From assembly GCA_021737565.1 (NCBI GenBank), contig JAIPDS010000015.1, positions 1 to 38,481 of the forward strand: a DNA stretch of 38,481 nt, given 5' to 3'. Shown piece by piece: positions 34,757-38,481 of the stretch. Source of the DNA: Desulfobacteraceae bacterium. GTDB taxonomy: Bacteria; Desulfobacterota; Desulfobacteria; Desulfobacterales; Desulfosalsimonadaceae. How positions within the stretch are numbered: position 1 is the stretch's first letter; every line of letters starts with the position of its first letter. The notes below the pieces were generated by a model, which saw nothing but the letters and a program-made list of their open reading frames with translations, was not told the DNA's origin and did not search any database. The position numbers and the translations under genes are program-made.

Positions 34757-34894
34757 CGGTGCGAAAAAGGAGTTTCCTCGCTCCAGGAGCCTCGTCGAGC
34801 CTCAATTTCCGCTCGGAAACCCGCTTTTCCGCACCGCCGTCAGGGTAACGAAGTGCAATTTCGTGAGAGCGCAAAAAAAGGATTTCCTTGGAAG
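34757..34894. repeat. Family C repeat, copy 2, between the beta-barrel gene and gatB
   Basis: An imperfect dyad: 34757-34780 (GGTGCGAAAAAGGAGTTTCC core) is mirrored by the CGGAAACCCGCTTTTCCGCACCG region starting at 34814. The right part, to 34894, aligns with 12980-13060. The element fills the gap between two converging genes and ends 30 bp before the gatB stop codon, so it may help end transcription from both sides. Confidence 0.75.
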
Positions 34895-34924
34895 TCGATT
34901 GCCCGGCTTAGACCTGGTTCGGAA

Positions 34925-36361
34925 TTACTTGTTATCGAGCCTGTTTTTTAAGAGGCGGTTTACAACCTGAGGGTTTGCCTTTCCCCCGGTCTCCTTCATG
35001 ACCCGGCCCACAAAAAATCCGAAAAGCTTGGTTTTGCCACCCCTGTACTTTTCCACCTCTTCGGGATGATTTTCAATTACCCTTGCAACGGTTTCCTCTA
35101 TGGCGGACTCATCACTTACCTGCACCAGCCCCTTTTCCTCGACTATGGTTTTCGCAACCCTGTCGGAATCCGCCATTTCATCGAAAACAGTCTTTGCAAT
35201 CTTGCCTGAAATAATGCCTTCTTCAATCAGTTTGATCAGGTCCGCAAGCCGCTTTGCGCTTATCGGGGATTCGGTGATTGAAAGCCCCTTTGCGTTTAAA
35301 AGCCCCATTAATTCTCCCATGATCCAGTTGCTTGCGGTCTTTGGGTTGCTTATCAGGGCCGCACATTGCTCGAAATAGTCGGCGGTTTCCCTGGAGGCAG
35401 TCAGCACGTCCGCATCGTATTCAGGCAAATTGTAATCCCTGACAAAACGTTGGCGCCGCTGGTCCGGCAGCTCGGGCAGGGATTTTTTAACCTCTTTAAT
35501 CCATGCGCGGTCAATTACCAGGGGCACCAGGTCTGGATCCGGAAAATAACGATAGTCATGGGCCTCTTCCTTGCCCCTCATTGATATTGTCCTGCTTTTT
35601 TCGGAATCCCAGAGCCTGGTTTCCTGGACCACCAAGGAACCATTTGCCAGGGCCTCTATCTGGCGATCGATTTCATATGCCAAAGCTTTTTCCACGAATT
35701 TAAATGAATTCAGGTTCTTGAGCTCCGTGCGGGTTCCGAATTCAGAGGTCCCGCGGGGCCTTACTGAAACATTTGCATCACACCTGAAGCTTCCCTCCTC
35801 CATGTTTCCGTCAGAGATGTCAAGATATCTGAGAATGGAGCGAAGCTGGCGAAGATATGCGCCCGCCTCCTCGGGTGAGCAGATATCAGGCTCGCTTACG
35901 ATTTCAATCAGCGGGACGCCTGTACGGTTATAATCCACGTAGCTCACCGGCCGGTTTGGATCATGGACAAGCTTTCCTGCATCCTCCTCCATGTGAATCC
36001 TTGTGATGCCTATTTTTTTGACTGTGCCGTCTTCCAGGGTAATGTTTACGTGGCCGTTTCTTGCAATGGGCAGTTCGTACTGGGATATCTGATATCCCTT
36101 GGGCAAATCAGGGTAAAAATAATTTTTACGGGCAAAACGGCTCGTTCCCTCTACATGGCAATTGGTGGCAAGGGCCATTTTCATGGCATACTCCACGACC
36201 CCCTTGTTTAAAACCGGCAGGACGCCTGGCATGCCCAGGCAGACCGGGCATACGTGGGTATTGGGCGGGGCGCCGAAGGCGGTGGAGCATCCGCAGAAAA
36301 TCTTGGCATTGGTTTTTAGCTGGGCGTGGACTTCAAGTCCGATCACAGGTTCAAATTTCAT
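34925..36361 (-). CDS. gatB: Asp/Glu-tRNA amidotransferase subunit B (GatB)
   Basis: Kinase and transamidase subunit of GatCAB: phosphorylates the Asp or Glu on the tRNA, then amidates it. The 478 residues are full length, starting [18 protein letters not shown] and including CxC...CxxC zinc-type cysteines (CGC at 28-30, CPVCLG at 38-43), [15 protein letters not shown], and a C-terminal YqeY-like helical domain (from about 335). AAGGAA precedes the ATG at 36361; an ATG five bases upstream is out of frame. It is on the strand opposite to gatC-gatA, which is uncommon. A palindromic repeat begins only 31 bp upstream of its start. Confidence 0.97.
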   Translation of the reverse strand: MKFEPVIGLEVHAQLKTNAKIFCGCSTAFGAPPNTHVCPVCLGMPGVLPVLNKGVVEYAMKMALATNCHVEGTSRFARKNYFYPDLPKGYQISQYELPIARNGHVNITLEDGTVKKIGITRIHMEEDAGKLVHDPNRPVSYVDYNRTGVPLIEIVSEPDICSPEEAGAYLRQLRSILRYLDISDGNMEEGSFRCDANVSVRPRGTSEFGTRTELKNLNSFKFVEKALAYEIDRQIEALANGSLVVQETRLWDSEKSRTISMRGKEEAHDYRYFPDPDLVPLVIDRAWIKEVKKSLPELPDQRRQRFVRDYNLPEYDADVLTASRETADYFEQCAALISNPKTASNWIMGELMGLLNAKGLSITESPISAKRLADLIKLIEEGIISGKIAKTVFDEMADSDRVAKTIVEEKGLVQVSDESAIEETVARVIENHPEEVEKYRGGKTKLFGFFVGRVMKETGGKANPQVVNRLLKNRLDNK

Positions 36362-36392
36362 GTCATGTTCCTTTTTTGCGCAAAAGAAGTTT

Positions 36393-36544
36393 GATGGACT
36401 CGTAAAAAGTCGATTTCCGACGGCAAAGTAAAAAGTTCAAGATCAAGGCGCGCAAAATCCCGAGAAATGCAGCGTACTTAACGTACGTGAAATTTCGAGG
36501 GATGAAGCGCAACGCCGATATTGGACTTTTTTCGAAGCCGTAAA
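36393..36544. repeat. Family D palindromic element, copy 1, in the gatB leader
   Basis: It starts GATGGACTCGTAAAAAGTC and contains GTAAAAAGTTCAAGATCAAG, GCAGCGTACTTA, CGTACGTGAAATT and GATATTGGACTTTTT, in the same order as in the reverse complement of 38348-38472. The inner stem pairs ATCCCGAGAAAT with ATTTCGAGGGAT perfectly. It lies 31 bp upstream of gatB's start, so a gatB transcript from upstream would carry it as a leader hairpin. Confidence 0.8.
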
Positions 36545-36550
36545 TTTTTT

Positions 36551-36569
36551 ATTTGCCATGACGGCAAAT
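36551..36569. promoter_or_regulatory. 7-5-7 inverted repeat upstream of gatB
   Basis: ATTTGCC-ATGAC-GGCAAAT is a perfect inverted repeat next to a T-run on one side and CTTTTT on the other. It could be an operator upstream of gatB or a small terminator hairpin. The rest of 36570-36767 holds no gene, and I see no clear promoter in it. Confidence 0.3.
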
Positions 36570-36767
36570 CTTTTTCAACCCCCTGCATGTTTTTTCAGCA
36601 AAACCAGGCAAACAATTATCAGGTCATCGCGGGTTGACACGGGATTGCCGTGCCGGGGGCAAATGCCCGGAAAAAACAAACCCGCATTGCCAAAATAAAT
36701 TCTTTTAAATCCGAGTACTTGAAACAGCCTTGAGCCTAAACCAGAGGCTTCACGGGATTTGGTCTCA

Positions 36768-36948
36768 GGGCAGTCGGGGCGGTTTGTGAGCCTGCATTGA
36801 GCGTTTTCGGGTTAAATTCGGCCGAAGGCTTACGCGTTGGAATTTCAAACTGTTTGAGGGCGAAAGCCCGAGTTTTTGAAATTCCAGCGTAAGCCGGAGG
36901 CCGAATCCCGAAAACGGTCAGCAGGGAACAAATCCGCCCCGACTGCCC
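36768..36948. repeat. Family B palindromic element, long form, copy 2
   Basis: Outer arms GGGCAGTCGGGGCGGTTTGT and its complement ending at 36948 (20 bp, one extra base). Inside are GCGTTTTCGGG and CCCGAAAACGG, then AATTTCAAAC and GTTTTTGAAATT around GAGGGCGAAAGCCCGAG (36856-36872), a 4-bp stem with a GAAA loop. The copy at 13121-13312 has GGCC-GACA-GGCC at the same place. Located in a gene-free gap (36362-37060). Confidence 0.8.
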
Positions 36949-36983
36949 GCAGCGGGAGTGAATTGGCGGTACGTATTTTATTT

Positions 36984-37013
36984 TTGACAATCAGTTGACC
37001 CGGCGGGTATATT
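36984..37013 (+). promoter_or_regulatory. Sigma-70-type promoter for DUF2065-queA
   Basis: TTGACA (36984-36989, perfect consensus) and TATATT (37008-37013) with an 18-bp spacer, 47 bp upstream of the DUF2065 ATG. Next to it, immediately upstream, is the long family B palindrome. Confidence 0.72.
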
Positions 37014-37060
37014 AAGTAGTTTAAACGGCTGGCAATACACGGCACACAGCGGGGGATTTT

Positions 37061-37255
37061 ATGGAATTTTTTCTGTGCGTAATCGGCATGGTCATGATTA
37101 TTGAGGGACTGCCCTATTTTGCGTTTCCGGACAAAATGAAGGAAATGATGAACCAGATACTTGAGCTGCCTGATTCCGCGCTGCGGAAATTCGGCTTAAT
37201 ATTGATGGTCGCGGGGCTGTTGCTTTCCTATATCGGCAGGGGCTATTTTAAATGA
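37061..37255 (+). CDS. DUF2065 small membrane protein
   Basis: 64 residues with two transmembrane helices: about 2-22 (FFLCVIGMVMIIEGLPYFAF) and 44-60 (FGLILMVAGLLLSYIGR), joined by an amphipathic loop (DKMKEMMNQILEL). This matches the DUF2065 family (YjeT-like), whose role is unknown. Its stop codon overlaps the queA start (ATGA), so the two are translationally coupled. It is first after a strong promoter. Confidence 0.85.
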   Translation: MEFFLCVIGMVMIIEGLPYFAFPDKMKEMMNQILELPDSALRKFGLILMVAGLLLSYIGRGYFK

Positions 37256-38349
37256 GCCAAAGCGGAACCGGTTACAAAAACCCGGGCTATGACATAAACG
37301 AGTTTTATTATGAACTGCCCGACAGCCTGATAGCCCAGCACCCCGCAGACCGGCGCGAAAACTCTCGCCTGCTGGTACTCGACCGCCAAAGCGGCGGAAC
37401 CGAACATTATCTTTTCCATGACCTCCCGCAGATGCTAAACCCCTCTGACGTGCTCGTGATAAACGACACCCGGGTAATTCCTGCAAGGCTTTTAGGGCGA
37501 AAAAAAGAGACCGGCGGGAAGATCGAGGTCCTGGTAATCGATTATGCCGGCGGAATTCAGACAGGTACAAATCCATATACCTTTCAATGCGAGTGCCTTA
37601 TCCGCGCCTCTAAGGCGCCCGGTCCCGGAGCGCGGCTTGAATTTGATCACGGCCTTTCGGCATGCGTGCTCTTTGCCGGGCAGGGAACATATACAATCGA
37701 ATTTAAAAGCGATATACCGTTTGAAAAGATGCTTGAAAAAACAGGCAGGGTTCCCCTGCCGCCTTACATACGCAGATCCGAACATGACTCCGGGGCAGAT
37801 GACAGGATAAACTACCAGACAGTTTATGCAGCAAAAAACGGCGCTGTTGCCGCCCCGACCGCGGGGTTTCATTTTTCGCAGGCACTTCTTGACAGGCTGG
37901 AACAAAAAGGGATTGAACTCGTATCAATCACTCTGCACGTAAGCTACGGCACATTTATGCCGGTGCGAGTCACGGATATCAGGGATCACAAAATGCACAC
38001 GGAGCATTATGACATAAGCCCTGATGCAGCGGAGAAAATCAACAGGGCCGGGCGGCAGAAGAAGCGAATAGTGGCTGTCGGCACCACTTCGGTGCGCACC
38101 CTGGAATATGCGGCAGACCATAAAAGAAATATCCGGCCGGGGCATGGTGCATGCGACCTGTTCATATATCCCGGCTACAGGTTCAAGATCGTGGATGCCA
38201 TGATCACCAATTTTCATCTGCCCAAATCCACGCTTCTCATGCTGGTTTCAGCTTTTGCGGGAAGGCAAAACATCTTTTCAGCCTACAGGGAAGCAATTGA
38301 AAAAGGCTACCGGTTTTTTAGCTACGGCGATGCAATGCTTATACATTGA
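37252..38349 (+). CDS. queA: S-adenosylmethionine:tRNA ribosyltransferase-isomerase (QueA)
   Basis: Adds the ribosyl part of SAM to 7-aminomethyl-7-deazaguanine in tRNA, forming epoxyqueuosine at the wobble base of Asp, Asn, His and Tyr tRNAs. The 365-residue protein is full length, with the family's start (YELPDSLIAQHPADRRENSRLLVLDR), VINDTRVIPARLLGRK, GRVPLPPYIRR, AAPTAGFHFS and the C-terminal NFHLPKSTLLMLVSAFAG. It overlaps DUF2065 by 4 nt. Its stop codon overlaps the first bases of a family D palindrome. A tRNA guanine transglycosylase gene is not seen before the window ends. Confidence 0.97.
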   Translation: MSQSGTGYKNPGYDINEFYYELPDSLIAQHPADRRENSRLLVLDRQSGGTEHYLFHDLPQMLNPSDVLVINDTRVIPARLLGRKKETGGKIEVLVIDYAGGIQTGTNPYTFQCECLIRASKAPGPGARLEFDHGLSACVLFAGQGTYTIEFKSDIPFEKMLEKTGRVPLPPYIRRSEHDSGADDRINYQTVYAAKNGAVAAPTAGFHFSQALLDRLEQKGIELVSITLHVSYGTFMPVRVTDIRDHKMHTEHYDISPDAAEKINRAGRQKKRIVAVGTTSVRTLEYAADHKRNIRPGHGACDLFIYPGYRFKIVDAMITNFHLPKSTLLMLVSAFAGRQNIFSAYREAIEKGYRFFSYGDAMLIH

Positions 38350-38472
38350 TGGCACCGTAAAAAGTCCAATATCTGCGTTACGCGCAATTTCTCAGAATTT
38401 CACGTACGGCTAAGTACGCTGCATTCTTCGAAATTGCGCAAGCCTTGATCTTGAACTTTTTACGGCGCCATC
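38348..38472. repeat. Family D palindromic element, copy 2, starting on the queA stop codon
   Basis: GATGGCACCGTAAAAAGT at the left and its near-complement ending GGCGCCATC at 38472 give a 125-bp element whose two arms pair over most of their length (about 62 bases each, roughly three quarters matching). The first two bases (GA) are the last two of queA's TGA stop. Strong pairing this close to a stop suggests transcript ending or 3'-end protection; no T-run follows inside the window. Confidence 0.82.
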
Positions 38473-38481
38473 TAAAATCAG

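Noticed and set aside
36570-36767. Possible tRNA or other RNA gene in the gene-free gap
   Set aside because: No cloverleaf, no GGTTCRANYCC-type T-loop and no conserved RNA motif could be found.
36736-36990. An 84-codon minus-strand frame upstream of DUF2065
   Set aside because: It is a translation of the family B palindrome and crosses the DUF2065-queA promoter.

Overview
The window looks like a chromosomal stretch from a strictly anaerobic member of the Desulfobacterota, most likely Desulfobacterales. That placement is inferred from gene content, not from a search: a split, ferredoxin-rich glutamate synthase of the archaeal type, a DUF362 protein next to a membrane polyferredoxin, a MutL carrying the endonuclease motif, GatCAB amidotransferase genes, and many dispersed palindromic repeats between genes. 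There are 27 complete genes and one partial gene, and no sign of a phage, plasmid, CRISPR array, transposase or tRNA/rRNA gene.

Left third (1-12603), minus strand. A carA-carB-purF run supplies carbamoyl phosphate and starts purine synthesis. A gene cut by the left edge begins just beyond it. Next come three glutamate synthase subunits in the order GATase, FMN synthase, and a GXGXG + NAD(P)/FAD + ferredoxin fusion, then a Fic-domain protein with direct repeats in its promoter region. All these genes are glutamine or glutamate users apart from Fic.

Middle (12604-26367). A ~1 kb non-coding, repeat-packed gap precedes a minus-strand polysaccharide deacetylase. A long plus-strand series follows: Bax-like glucosaminidase lipoprotein, MscS channel, Nudix hydrolase, GNAT acetyltransferase, M20 peptidase, Tat-exported DUF362 protein and a NapH/NapG-like polyferredoxin. 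After a second repeat-rich gap comes a tight trio: hydantoinase/oxoprolinase-like ATPase, HDAC-like deacylase with a zinc-ribbon-like tail, and EpmA (EF-P lysyl ligase).

Right third (26368-38481). Lytic transglycosylase, CxxC (YkgJ-like) protein, argS, SPOR-domain protein, gatC, gatA, a 64-residue unknown, mutL and a small outer-membrane protein lie on plus. gatB lies opposite on minus, separated from gatCA. DUF2065 and queA close the window. The theme is translation (argS, gatCAB, queA, epmA) plus envelope maintenance.

The most unusual content is non-coding. At least four families of palindromic elements sit between genes. Some are nested inside one another, and several touch stop codons. 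Two families show paired base changes that keep their hairpins intact, which suggests that the folded form matters. Other points of interest are five perfect heptad repeats touching the carA start codon, a PurF that lacks its last Fe-S cysteine, and a hairpin around the ribosome binding site of the left-edge gene.
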